In this document: one piece after another, positions 27,255-35,411 of the stretch
Numbering within the stretch: the stretch's first letter is position 1
Layout: each line of letters begins with the position of its first letter
From: Nitrospira sp.
GTDB lineage: Bacteria; Nitrospirota; Nitrospiria; Nitrospirales; Nitrospiraceae
NCBI GenBank assembly: GCA_024760525.1
Contig: CP060499.1
Coordinates: 2,935,501 to 2,999,500 of the forward strand
Length of the DNA: 64,000 nt
Reading direction: 5' to 3'
Notes under the pieces: model-generated
Told to the model about the DNA's origin: nothing
Databases searched by the model: none
What the model saw: only the letters and a program-made list of their open reading frames with translations
Position numbers and translations under genes: made by a program

Positions 27255-27551
27255 ATGGTACGTGTCATTCTGCCGCAACATCTGCGAACCTTGGCGCGTG
27301 TCAGCGGGGAAGTGACCCTTGAGGTCAACGGTCCGGTGACACAACGCGCGGTCCTCGACGCGCTTGAAACCTGCTATCCGGTGTTGCGCGGGACGGTGCG
27401 CGATCACGTGACGCATAAGCGCCGGGCGTTCGTGCGCTTCTTCGCCTGCGAGCAGGATCTCTCTCACGAATCGCCCGATACTCCCCTGCCCGACGCCGTC
27501 GTGACGGGAAACGAGCCGTTCCTGATCGTGGGGGCGATGGCCGGCGGATAG
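27255..27551 (+). CDS. MoaD/ThiS-like ubiquitin-fold protein
   Basis: 98 residues ending in Gly-Gly (GAMAGG), the tail adenylated and thiocarboxylated in MoaD/ThiS sulfur carriers. The beta-grasp pattern (VRVILPQHLRTLAR, then LEVNGPVTQRAVLDALE) is clear. No MoaE, ThiG or E1-like enzyme is near, so either it uses partners elsewhere or it modifies another protein. It follows the BNR propeller gene, hinting at a dedicated pair. The GGAGAAGAG site supports the start. Confidence 0.85.
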   Translation: MVRVILPQHLRTLARVSGEVTLEVNGPVTQRAVLDALETCYPVLRGTVRDHVTHKRRAFVRFFACEQDLSHESPDTPLPDAVVTGNEPFLIVGAMAGG

Positions 27552-27686
27552 CCGAGATTTGATGCACGTCGGTGGTCTCCCGATTGAACCCGGACAGTCA
27601 GTTCAGTGAATAGGCTGTCGCGCGTTGCCGCGACGCTGGGGCCTAGAAAAAGTCAGCCGAACCGTTTCAACCGAAAGGAGAACGTG

Positions 27687-28151
27687 ATGAACAAGCCGGT
27701 CAAGCCGATTCCGGATGGGATGCATACGGTTACTCCGCACTTGGTGTGCGCCGGAGCCGCCGATGCGATTGCATTCTACAAGAAGGCCTTCAATGCTGTG
27801 GAATTGGGCAAAGTACCAGGACCAGAAGGAAAACTCCTCCATGCCTTGATTCGCATCGGCGATTCTCCTGTCATGCTCGTCGATGAATTTCCCAGTCATA
27901 ACTCATTCGGGCCAAAGTCACTCAAAGGTTCGCCCGTCACCATCCATCTCTATGTTCAGGACGTAGAGGCGGTCTTCAACCAAGCGGTTGCAGCCGGCGC
28001 GAAAATCACGATGCCCGTCGCCGACATGTTCTGGGGAGATCGGTACGGCCTGCTCGAAGATCCGTTCGGACACCACTGGTCTATCGCCACGCATGTTCGC
28101 GACGTGAATCCGGAAGAATTGCAAAAGGAAGCGGGGAAGGTGTGCGGCTAG
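27687..28151 (+). CDS. PhnB-like VOC protein
   Basis: 154 residues from ATG 27687 (GAAAGGAG site). GMHTVTPHLVCAGAADAIAFYKKAF-type N-terminus and DRYGLLEDPFGHHWSIATH at the end identify the PhnB glyoxalase-like group. The substrate is unknown. It is the fourth VOC protein of this run and differs from the 23292 protein in lacking the demethylubiquinone methyltransferase-like LTSCLWF start. Confidence 0.88.
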   Translation: MNKPVKPIPDGMHTVTPHLVCAGAADAIAFYKKAFNAVELGKVPGPEGKLLHALIRIGDSPVMLVDEFPSHNSFGPKSLKGSPVTIHLYVQDVEAVFNQAVAAGAKITMPVADMFWGDRYGLLEDPFGHHWSIATHVRDVNPEELQKEAGKVCG

Positions 28152-28269
28152 CAATCAATTGTACGGAAGCGGATATACATCTCGCTCCGAGGCCAGGCCG
28201 ACGGCGAGTCCGCCAATGTAGGCAATGTCCAGAAGGAACACATGTCACGCGGAATCAAAGGAGGTTCGC

Positions 28270-28632
28270 ATGGCCCGCTATGTCGATGGATTTGTCTTGC
28301 CCGTTCCGAAGAAGAAATTGAACGCTTACCGCCGCCTGGCACAGAAGGCGGGGCAAATTTGGCGCGAACATGGCGCGCTCGACTATAAAGAGTGCGTCGG
28401 CGACGATCTCAACATCAAGATGGGAGTTCCTTTCCCGCGGCAGATGAGGAGCAAGCCCGGTGAGACGATCGTGTTCGCCTATATTCTCTATAAATCGCGC
28501 GCGCATCGGGATCGCGTCAACGCCAAGGTCATGAAGGACCCACGTGTTGCCAACATGTGCGACCCAAAGGATATGCCGTTCGACTGTGAGCGCATGGTCT
28601 ATGGAGGCTTCAAGGTTCTGGTGGACGCCTAA
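28270..28632 (+). CDS. DUF1428 family protein
   Basis: 120 residues after AAAGGAGG. MARYVDGFVLPVPKKKLNAY and FPRQMRSKPGETIVFAYILYKSRAHRDRVN are characteristic of DUF1428, a dimeric alpha/beta-barrel family with no assigned activity. It is the last gene of the detoxification-type run. Confidence 0.9.
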   Translation: MARYVDGFVLPVPKKKLNAYRRLAQKAGQIWREHGALDYKECVGDDLNIKMGVPFPRQMRSKPGETIVFAYILYKSRAHRDRVNAKVMKDPRVANMCDPKDMPFDCERMVYGGFKVLVDA

Positions 28633-28643
28633 CGCACGGTATT

Positions 28644-28782
28644 CCAGCAACATCTCACCTGCTGGACGGAGAGGATGCACACTCCGATCGTCACCGCTGA
28701 TCTTTGCCCATGTTTTGCTCGTTCCGTATCGCAGTTGTACAGCTAGTAACTTGCCGAGTGTCACCACGCCAATACGCGTGGT
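28644..28782. terminator. Two small hairpins in the gap after DUF1428
   Basis: CCAGCA/TGCTGG (28644-28665) lies directly downstream of the stop and ACCACGC/GCGTGGT (28763-28782) further on. Neither is followed by a T-run, so intrinsic termination is uncertain; they are the only structure seen in the 28633-28893 gap. Confidence 0.3.
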
Positions 28783-28893
28783 AGCGTAACAACATCCAAA
28801 CAACCTAGTCTGGAACCGATCGCTCGGCTCGCGCATTCGTCCTGCGACCCTTTCCAGGCTATATACGAGCCACTTCTCACAGGAGGTCAGCCT

Positions 28894-29442
28894 ATGAGAC
28901 ATCCATGTCTATTGTTTCAGGCGCTGTGCGGTTGGTGCGCGGTTCTATTGCTCTCGGCTGTTTTTGCTTCGGCGGGAGAATCTAAGAAAGGAGCATACGC
29001 AATGACTGTTTCACACGGTAAGCAAGTCACTTTGGAGTATACGCTCAAGCTGGACGATCAATCGATCGTGGATACGAACGTGGGTGGGGAGCCGTTGAAG
29101 GTGACACAGGGCAGCCATCAACTCATTCCGGGTGTCGAAAAGGCGATCGAGGGCATGGCGTCCGGAGAGAAAAAGAAGTTCACGGTCGCCCCCACCGAGG
29201 GCTATGGCACTGTCGATCCCAATGCGTTTCAGGAGGTGGACAAGAAGATGGTGCCGGCTGACTCCCGGAAAGTGGGGACACAGCTGGAAGGGAAAACCGC
29301 CGATGGACAAAAGGTATTTCCGCGTGTCTCGGAAATAAAAAGCGATACCGTCGTGCTCGACTTCAACCATCCGCTCGCCGGCAAGACGCTCTATCTCGAC
29401 ATCAAAGTCCTGGACGTCGCCATGGCACCGTTATCAAAGTGA
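28894..29442 (+). CDS. Exported FKBP-type peptidyl-prolyl isomerase
   Basis: 182 residues with AGGAGG before the ATG. A signal peptide (cleavage near FASAGES) precedes a SlyD-type FKBP domain: VTLEYTLKLDDQSIVDTN, LIPGVEKAIEGMASGEKKKF, PTEGYGTVDPNAFQEV, and an insert-in-flap region followed by VVLDFNHPLAGKTLYL. It should act as a periplasmic prolyl isomerase and chaperone. The His-rich SlyD tail is absent. It is followed by a convergent gene cluster, with a hairpin at 29452-29479 between. Confidence 0.92.
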   Translation: MRHPCLLFQALCGWCAVLLLSAVFASAGESKKGAYAMTVSHGKQVTLEYTLKLDDQSIVDTNVGGEPLKVTQGSHQLIPGVEKAIEGMASGEKKKFTVAPTEGYGTVDPNAFQEVDKKMVPADSRKVGTQLEGKTADGQKVFPRVSEIKSDTVVLDFNHPLAGKTLYLDIKVLDVAMAPLSK

Positions 29443-29451
29443 TGTTCCTCT

Positions 29452-29479
29452 CGTGCGGGGTGGCCATGTGCCCCGCACG
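29452..29479. terminator. Hairpin between convergent genes
   Basis: CGTGCGGGG (29452-29460) pairs perfectly with CCCCGCACG (29471-29479) around a 10-base loop. It lies between the FKBP gene (plus) and the CHAT gene (minus), where a bidirectional terminator would be expected. No clear T-run follows. Confidence 0.5.
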
Positions 29480-29576
29480 ATCGATCCCAGTCACGGTTGT
29501 GGTGACGGTAGCAATTTCAAACAATTCATCCGGCATCGCCACTTCGCCCAAGCTTCCGCTCCACATGTCCACGAGA

Positions 29577-32500
29577 CTACGAGGCGCTTGTGCCGTTCTT
29601 CTTCGACAGGGCGATCAGTTTCGCGGTGGCTTGGCCGTAGTGCTGATAGGCCCCCCATGTCGACCCACTCATGAGGATTGCTGCTCTGGCCTTCGATAGA
29701 GAGATCCCAAGATCATTGCCGCACAGCGCTTCCGTATAGAAGACCTTCGCAAACTCCAATGCCGCTGCGTCATCCACAGGCCAGCCGGTTCCAATGTAGT
29801 TCTGGACGCCTCGCTCAAAAAAGGCTTGGGCCAACCCCGCGAGGCTTCGATTCGATTCCTGCAGCGTAAAGGGCTTTCCGGATCGAACGACGCCGGAAAA
29901 GCAAGCATTGGCAAAAATCAGGCGCGGCACGTGCCGCGCTCGAAAGACATCCCTTGCAGACAGCACGTTCTCTTTACCGAAGATCCATCCGCTCTTGGAA
30001 GGATTTTTCTCATCGAAGTCGCCGTGCCCCGAGTAGTGAATCAGATCGAACTCCTCGCTCAGGATCAGCGCAAGCAGTTCAACCGGATCACATTCATTCG
30101 CCCCGATTCGTTGCTCGATCGAGATATTCAGCCCCTGTTTCTCCTTCATGCTTTGCAGAACTTTCACCACAGCACGACCTTCCTCCCGCGCTCCCGGCAA
30201 CTGCAGGTCCACCTCCGGAGCCGGGTCAGCGATGACCAGCACGCGCAGGCTGTCGGCAGTCGGTGGCGCAATCAGTCCCGGCGGGCCCGACAAGGTGGTG
30301 CGAAATTGCCGCGTCAGTTGCCGCCCCGGTCCATAAAAAATAGGCTTTCCGTGTTGCTCGAATGCAGCCATCTCCCACGGGAATGCCGCCGTGGATCGGT
30401 CAACCATGAGGGTGAGCGGGGTGATATCCACCATGTCCTGGAAGTCCTCCGGCATGAGGTAGCTGTGCAAGAGCTTCCCATATTTCTGCTGATCCTCCAA
30501 ACTTCGAGACTCCTTCAGGAGCTCGGCCGCTCCTTCTGCATATGAGGACTGAATCGTGATTTCTCGGACTGGAATAACCGCCTGTTCCCTGATGGCTGAG
30601 AATCGGAACACGTCATGGTCCCGTTCGATCGTAATCCGACTCCCCTTCATCGTATCCTGGTTGGCAGGCTTCAGTTGTTGTTTGCGATGCGCACGCTTCG
30701 GAAGCTGCCGCTCCGTCACGTGCAATTTCAAGCCATCGTTCTGGTTCTGTGAGATTCTCTTCAACAGTTCCTTGATCACCTTCAAGCGATTACTGTCGTA
30801 CTCCACGATACGCAGGGTCTCGAGATGTCCTTGGTCCTTGAGTTGTCTGAGCGCTGACCCCACGCCTTGCAGCATGCCTTCGATCGCCTGCTCTAAGGAC
30901 AAATTGCCTTCTCCCGAACCGACGACGACCGTAGCAAATTCGCGCCATCCGAGCGCAGTGACGCCGTAAGTAACATTGGCGAAGAGGAGATCCAGATCCT
31001 CCCGATTGAAACGACCGTATTCGCCCATACCGGCGAGGATCACGGCATTGGCGGCAAGAGATTTACGCACATTGGGGATGAGAAACACTTCGCCGAGCCC
31101 GCCACCGATAATGCCGCGTTTGACGGCCTTGGAAATCCAGAACTCCAGCGCTTGGTCCAGCGCTCCAACCGCCCGCACCGGCGGCACTCCTCGGTAGTGG
31201 CCGACAACCACCGCCGGTGTCTTGATATCCCGAATGTCACCCTGAACGACTTCAACGTTCAGGGAGATGGGCTCTTCTCTTTGAGTTTTCTTTTTCCGAA
31301 TTGCGTGGGTTTCGGCCAGCGCTGAGTCCGTCACCGCCCGGACCTTTGAAGAGGCCTGCGCCATGACAGCTTGTCTGAGCAATTGCTCCGCCCGACGGCG
31401 CTCTGCGGCACTGCTTTGGTTGGCATTCGTCGCTTCCGCGATTTGGCGAATCTCCTCGGCATCCTGCCGATCTTGCACGGCACGAACTCGCGGGGACGGC
31501 ACGGAGCGGACTGCGCGGGCGGCGACTGGTTCCGTTGGCAATGCGCCGGTCCTACCGGTTCGCAGGATCTCATCAATGGCCTCGAGCACCTGTTCATTCT
31601 TCTGGAGATCACCATGGATCTCGTCGACATAGTATGTCGCCACACCGGGGAGTAGCCCCAGTGCGTACGTGACGCGACCATCGCCTTTTAAGGTACTGTC
31701 GAACTCGAACATGCCGGGCGCATCGATCTTCACCCCGCACACCGTTTCCTGATTGCAGCCGGCGATATAGGTCATCCGCTCTGGATCGGTCGTTGCCGGC
31801 ACATCGAGGTCCGTGTGGAACTTGCGCGCCCTATTGAGATGGGAAGCCAGGATGGGATATCGGCCCCAAGTACCTCGATCGTAGAGACTTTGTTCTGGGA
31901 CAGACAGCTTCGCATGTGCAGGGAGTAACTGATAACTCCCCACGAATCCATTCAGGACGCCCAGTACCTCGTCCAAGTCGTGTCGCAGATCTGCCGCTGC
32001 CAACCACTTCACGAGCTTGTCTTTCGCCACCATCGCTTGCGCAATGGCATACGAACCATAGTTCGGCGTTCCCAGCATAATGAGGCGACCACCCTGAACT
32101 TTTTTCGGCTCGGACATGCCTTTCCACGTCTTGGGATACAGCCGAATAAAATTCCGGGACACGAGACCTCCCATGGAATGGGCGACCAGGTGGACCGGTT
32201 GGTCTTTGAACTTCGTTTCCACGAGACATTTCAAGCCTTCCGCCGCTTTGTCCAAATCTTTCCGCCAGTCGTAGGCAAAGGGTTCAACATTCCAGTATGC
32301 TTTCAGCCACAAAATCGCCTCTGCATAGCTATCTTTGTCGAGTCCGCTGGGATTGACGCGCAAGGTTGAATCGGCCTCTCGCGAACCGTCCGGAGCGAGT
32401 TGTAGCTTTTTAATTCCCCCTCTTATGAGCCGCAAGAAACTGACCCACACGGTGTCATCATCGCCATCTTCCGTGACGGCCAACTCGGACCCCATGATGC

Positions 32501-32750
32501 CGGGGATGAAGATGATATTGCCTCGCAACGGCTCGCGCTTCTGGCGAGCTGACCTCGCACGATCGGCCAGGCGTTGCAGCCGTTCGAGCTTCTGGGGTCC
32601 GAAGTGGTCTTTCAACGCCTCATCCAATACGGTTCTGGATTTGTTTCGGCGCGCGGAACCGGAGAGCTGAGTTTCAAACTGTTCCCAATCCATGTCATGG
32701 ATCCGACGATCCGGCTCGCTCTGCATGATCTGCTTCTGTTTTGTGCTCAT
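29577..32750 (-). CDS. Lipase / M17N-like / CHAT protease fusion protein
   Basis: 1057 residues; AAGGAAGGA precedes the ATG. Residues about 75-390 form an LCAT-type alpha/beta hydrolase: NIIFIPGIMGSEL (78-90), nucleophile Ser192 in VAHSMGG, and a later His near DEIHGD. Residues about 495-640 resemble the N-terminal macro-like domain of M17 leucyl aminopeptidase (GDIRDIKTPAVVVGHY). Residues about 820-1057 are a CHAT caspase-fold protease with His909 in HYSGHGDFD and Cys950 in FANACFSG. One chain thus joins a lipid esterase to a cysteine protease. It is the last gene of the minus-strand cluster; whether the CHAT part activates the lipase is speculation. Confidence 0.85.
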   Translation of the reverse strand: MSTKQKQIMQSEPDRRIHDMDWEQFETQLSGSARRNKSRTVLDEALKDHFGPQKLERLQRLADRARSARQKREPLRGNIIFIPGIMGSELAVTEDGDDDTVWVSFLRLIRGGIKKLQLAPDGSREADSTLRVNPSGLDKDSYAEAILWLKAYWNVEPFAYDWRKDLDKAAEGLKCLVETKFKDQPVHLVAHSMGGLVSRNFIRLYPKTWKGMSEPKKVQGGRLIMLGTPNYGSYAIAQAMVAKDKLVKWLAAADLRHDLDEVLGVLNGFVGSYQLLPAHAKLSVPEQSLYDRGTWGRYPILASHLNRARKFHTDLDVPATTDPERMTYIAGCNQETVCGVKIDAPGMFEFDSTLKGDGRVTYALGLLPGVATYYVDEIHGDLQKNEQVLEAIDEILRTGRTGALPTEPVAARAVRSVPSPRVRAVQDRQDAEEIRQIAEATNANQSSAAERRRAEQLLRQAVMAQASSKVRAVTDSALAETHAIRKKKTQREEPISLNVEVVQGDIRDIKTPAVVVGHYRGVPPVRAVGALDQALEFWISKAVKRGIIGGGLGEVFLIPNVRKSLAANAVILAGMGEYGRFNREDLDLLFANVTYGVTALGWREFATVVVGSGEGNLSLEQAIEGMLQGVGSALRQLKDQGHLETLRIVEYDSNRLKVIKELLKRISQNQNDGLKLHVTERQLPKRAHRKQQLKPANQDTMKGSRITIERDHDVFRFSAIREQAVIPVREITIQSSYAEGAAELLKESRSLEDQQKYGKLLHSYLMPEDFQDMVDITPLTLMVDRSTAAFPWEMAAFEQHGKPIFYGPGRQLTRQFRTTLSGPPGLIAPPTADSLRVLVIADPAPEVDLQLPGAREEGRAVVKVLQSMKEKQGLNISIEQRIGANECDPVELLALILSEEFDLIHYSGHGDFDEKNPSKSGWIFGKENVLSARDVFRARHVPRLIFANACFSGVVRSGKPFTLQESNRSLAGLAQAFFERGVQNYIGTGWPVDDAAALEFAKVFYTEALCGNDLGISLSKARAAILMSGSTWGAYQHYGQATAKLIALSKKNGTSAS

Positions 32751-33059
32751 CGGCGCATCCTTCCTTACAGAGAGCCGTCACCACAGTCCATTCGTGGTGA
32801 GCCCTTCGACTGGCTCAGGACAGGTCTATCGAACCCTGCGGTGAGCCCCGTCAAGCCACAAGAACGTCATTGCACAAAATGCACTTCGACCTCTGGGCAA
32901 ACGGATTGTCACCGGAATTTAAAGAACACAACCGTCGATCCATGACAGCCTACTTGAATGTCCTCCGCACCTGATTCATTGCGCTACGTGAGCACCAGGC
33001 AGCAACTTCAGCATTTCATCCAGCATCACAGCTTCGCCGAACGCACCTTCGCGCAACGC
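32751..33059. other. 309-base gap: remnant frame and dispersed repeat
   Basis: No full gene. On the minus strand, bases 33059-32976 continue the patatin frame after its stop for 27 codons (ALREGAFGEAVMLDEMLKLL and seven more residues, then stop). A similar GSLGEVAMPDEL-encoding stretch lies downstream of the CHAT gene in another frame. Bases 32796-32850 carry a dispersed repeat. The ribosome site of the CHAT gene is at its left end. Confidence 0.6.
32796..32850. repeat. Dispersed intergenic repeat (TTCGACTGGCTCAGGACAGG type)
   Basis: The core CCCTTCGACTGGCTCAGGAC followed by AGG matches a short intergenic repeat I recall from many environmental bacterial genomes. It is flanked by two direct GGTGAGCC copies (32796-32803, 32840-32847) with a 44-base period. 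Only one copy is visible in this window. Confidence 0.5.
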
Positions 33060-34184
33060 TTACACGAACTTAGCAAAGTGCTGGCGCTGCACCTGCTTGG
33101 CCACCGCCTTTCCGACTTGCTGTAACTCACCGATGTACTTGGTGGAATCCAATCGCTGCACCTGTTCGGGTTCGACACCCGACAAGCCTAGATTTGCCAA
33201 GCCTTTTTCGGTCAGCTCCGCGTTGTAGCGCATGTAGGTAAAGAGCTTCGGTGAAACCGGTCCCTTCTTGCCGATCAGTGTGTCGATCTCGCGATCGAGC
33301 GGGTCGCCCGCCAAACACTTCCCAAACGTACGGCACAGCAGGTCTTGCTCATTGAGCGCAGCAAACATCAGCGCTGAAGGGATCGAGGTGGCGTTATAAA
33401 GCAAGTTGCATTCTTCCGGTTCTAGGTCTTTGTTCGCATCAGGACTTGTCCCCGTTCCAACCGAGACGATGAGCAGATCATTCTCGCCGGCAGGCCAGTT
33501 CAGATTGTACGGTTCGACGGTGGCCATGATGAACGCTTGAAAGGCAGGATTGTTGTACATGGTGATCCCACCGTCCACGAAGATGAACTTGTGTGTACCG
33601 ATATCGATGACTTCGGGTGGGAAAAAGGTTGGGGCAGCTGTACTCGCGCGGACTAGCTGCCAGAGGGGAATCTTAAGGTTACAATCCGAACGACCGGGAG
33701 CATTGTATTTAGCAAGGGGATTATTCCAAATGGGCCAGGGAGAATCCGTGCTCACGTTGCGCATGACCATCATCAGGAGCGACCGCAGCTTCGCATCACC
33801 GAGCGTCGTCTTCTCTCCAAACTCTTGCTTCAGCTTACAGGCAAGATTCTCATCCGTGTACTTGTAGCGGAACTGCTTGAACAAGGATGCTTTATCAAAC
33901 ATATCCTTGCCGCTGCCCTCATAAAACTTTCGGATCTTGCTCACTGGCATGCCCAGCGAAATACAGGCAGCCAGAATAGCGCCAGTGCTGGTCCCGGCGA
34001 CAAAATCAAAATAATCGGCCAGGACGAACGAGCCACGTTCTTCCTGAGGCCGTGTCTCTCGGAGCAACTCCTCGATGGCCGCTAGAATTTCGATCGTGAT
34101 CATCCCGCGAATGCCGCCGCCATCAAGCGCTAAGATCTTCTTTGGCCCGGTCGCTTTGATACGCGCTTTCAGCTGCTCACTCAT
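33060..34184 (-). CDS. Patatin-like phospholipase
   Basis: 374 residues, GAGGAG site seven bases before the ATG. Patatin catalytic signatures are complete: oxyanion loop DGGGIRG (21-27), nucleophile Ser66 in GTSTG (64-68) and the dyad Asp204 in DGG (204-206). No signal peptide, so it acts in the cytoplasm on membrane phospholipids, as CapV effectors of CBASS do. In this cluster it lies 33 bases after the metacaspase gene and upstream of the lipase-CHAT fusion, which makes a proteolytically controlled phospholipase plausible but unproven. A general lipid-metabolism role is the alternative. Confidence 0.92.
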   Translation of the reverse strand: MSEQLKARIKATGPKKILALDGGGIRGMITIEILAAIEELLRETRPQEERGSFVLADYFDFVAGTSTGAILAACISLGMPVSKIRKFYEGSGKDMFDKASLFKQFRYKYTDENLACKLKQEFGEKTTLGDAKLRSLLMMVMRNVSTDSPWPIWNNPLAKYNAPGRSDCNLKIPLWQLVRASTAAPTFFPPEVIDIGTHKFIFVDGGITMYNNPAFQAFIMATVEPYNLNWPAGENDLLIVSVGTGTSPDANKDLEPEECNLLYNATSIPSALMFAALNEQDLLCRTFGKCLAGDPLDREIDTLIGKKGPVSPKLFTYMRYNAELTEKGLANLGLSGVEPEQVQRLDSTKYIGELQQVGKAVAKQVQRQHFAKFV

Positions 34185-34217
34185 GGTATGACTCCTCGCT
34201 CACCGTCGGCCGCCTCT

Positions 34218-35054
34218 TTAGCTGAGAAAGAAACGATCGAACGACGTGCGTTGCCCTTCAAGCTGGGGAACTTGATCGAAATCGTTCTCCTTCAGTTTCG
34301 CGACGGTACGTTGATGCAGCTCTCGATAGGTCAGCTTGCCCGCGGCTTCTTTGATCGACTCGACGAGGTAATAGGTCAAAGCCCCGTTATACGAGCCGCC
34401 GATATGGGCATCGGCGGATGTTTGAGTATCCCGGCACCCGGTGATGAGCAGCTCTTGGATATCGGCATGGACGACATCGCTCTTTCGCTTACGCCCGCGA
34501 GGCGCCTTTCCCAGTTGCCCGCGAAGCGTCCCCCGCAGTTTCCGTCCGGATTCTGTCGCCATGAGATCCAATGGGCAGGGAAGGAATCGTTGCTTGCGGG
34601 CAAAGTCCTGTGGGTTCATGACACGAGTGATGGTACCTGAATGACAACAGTCCATGATGACCGTGAGATGTACTCCCGATCGAAGTTTCCCCAATGTCTT
34701 CCGAAGCCAGTCGTCGCGGAACGGATCTTTCCAATCCAAATCGGTTGGACACAAGATCTCGTCGCGCTTATCCGCTTCATCTCCATTATCATCCGGCACG
34801 TTCGACCCATGTCCTGAGTAATGGAGGAGCAGGACGTCACCTTTCTTGCCGCTCCTGATCAGCTTTTTGATGGCCGCTTGCATGGCCTTCTTCGTCGCCT
34901 TCAGATCAATGAGTGTCGTCATGTCCTTGGCAGTAAAGCCATAGTAGCTCTTGAGCACCTCACTTAAATTCTTCACGTCATTGACACACCCGCTGAGATC
35001 CGCACCGGGGATTTGGTATTTGTTGATCCCGATCAGTACCGCTCGCTTTGCCAT
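34218..35054 (-). CDS. Metacaspase (caspase family p20)
   Basis: 278 residues from ATG at 35054, set by AAAGGAG; a longer in-frame extension to 35216 overlaps a separate small ORF and lacks homology. MAKRAVLIGINKYQIPGADLSGCVNDV opens a type I metacaspase fold; catalytic His82 lies in HYSGHGS and Cys137 in MDCCHSG. Substrate-pocket acids (DEADKRDEILCPTD) fit Arg/Lys specificity. There is no prodomain or partner repeat, so it may be a free protease activated by Ca2+ or by a cluster partner. Neighbours are a patatin and a TIR/SLOG protein, pointing to regulated cell death or defence. Confidence 0.92.
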   Translation of the reverse strand: MAKRAVLIGINKYQIPGADLSGCVNDVKNLSEVLKSYYGFTAKDMTTLIDLKATKKAMQAAIKKLIRSGKKGDVLLLHYSGHGSNVPDDNGDEADKRDEILCPTDLDWKDPFRDDWLRKTLGKLRSGVHLTVIMDCCHSGTITRVMNPQDFARKQRFLPCPLDLMATESGRKLRGTLRGQLGKAPRGRKRKSDVVHADIQELLITGCRDTQTSADAHIGGSYNGALTYYLVESIKEAAGKLTYRELHQRTVAKLKENDFDQVPQLEGQRTSFDRFFLS

Positions 35055-35085
35055 AACAACTCCTTTCTGTGGTGGCGTTGACTCA

Positions 35086-35250
35086 TCAGGCCATGGCCGC
35101 AAACGTGCCCACCAGTTTCGTTGCCTTGGCCTCTTTATCTGCCCGCAATACGTGCAACAGATACGGGCAAAGCCCGAGAGACGTGTTGACAATGAGCTGA
35201 GCAAACATCTTGCCACTCAGGATTTTGATGTCTGCACGGCACGATGTCAT
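35086..35250 (-). CDS. 54-residue ORF upstream of the metacaspase
   Basis: ATG 35250 to TGA 35086, ending 31 bases before the metacaspase start on the same strand. The product begins MTSCRADIKILSGKMFAQLI and ends LVGTFAAMA. It is Ala/Leu-rich with a possible amphipathic helix and no signal peptide. There is no strong ribosome site and no recognised family. It may be a small regulator or inhibitor of the protease, a remnant, or chance. Confidence 0.35.
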   Translation of the reverse strand: MTSCRADIKILSGKMFAQLIVNTSLGLCPYLLHVLRADKEAKATKLVGTFAAMA

Positions 35251-35275
35251 GGCTAGGGCGTATTCCGGCAGGGAG

Positions 35276-35382
35276 AATACAGTATTTTCATGCTTCCGGA
35301 TAGATCGGATGAGTCCGCGGAGGGTTATATGCGCGCTTGATGAAAATCGATGGGGAATCTAAACCGATACAGCACTGTATCG
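35276..35382. promoter_or_regulatory. Two palindromes, candidate operators
   Basis: AATACAGTATT (35276-35286) is an 11-base perfect inverted repeat and CGATACAG-CA-CTGTATCG (35365-35382) has perfect 8-base arms; both share an ATACAG half. They lie upstream of the 54-codon ORF and metacaspase on the minus strand, about 80 bases apart. No regulator gene is near, so their binder is unknown. Confidence 0.4.
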
Positions 35383-35411
35383 AAATAGGTCTGGGGCGGT
35401 GCTCGTCTGAG

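Larger units (their letters stand above)
35055..35411. other. 357-base gap inside the effector cluster
   Basis: This gap separates the SLOG-type gene from the metacaspase gene. It holds a 54-codon minus-strand ORF (35086-35250) and two operator-like palindromes (35276-35286, 35365-35382). It may therefore contain an internal promoter. No terminator with a T-run is seen. Confidence 0.6.

Noticed and set aside
35055..35216. N-terminal extension of the metacaspase to 35216
   Set aside because: No ribosome site and non-family sequence; AAAGGAG before ATG 35054 and MAKRAVLIGIN at the start of the fold decide the shorter form.
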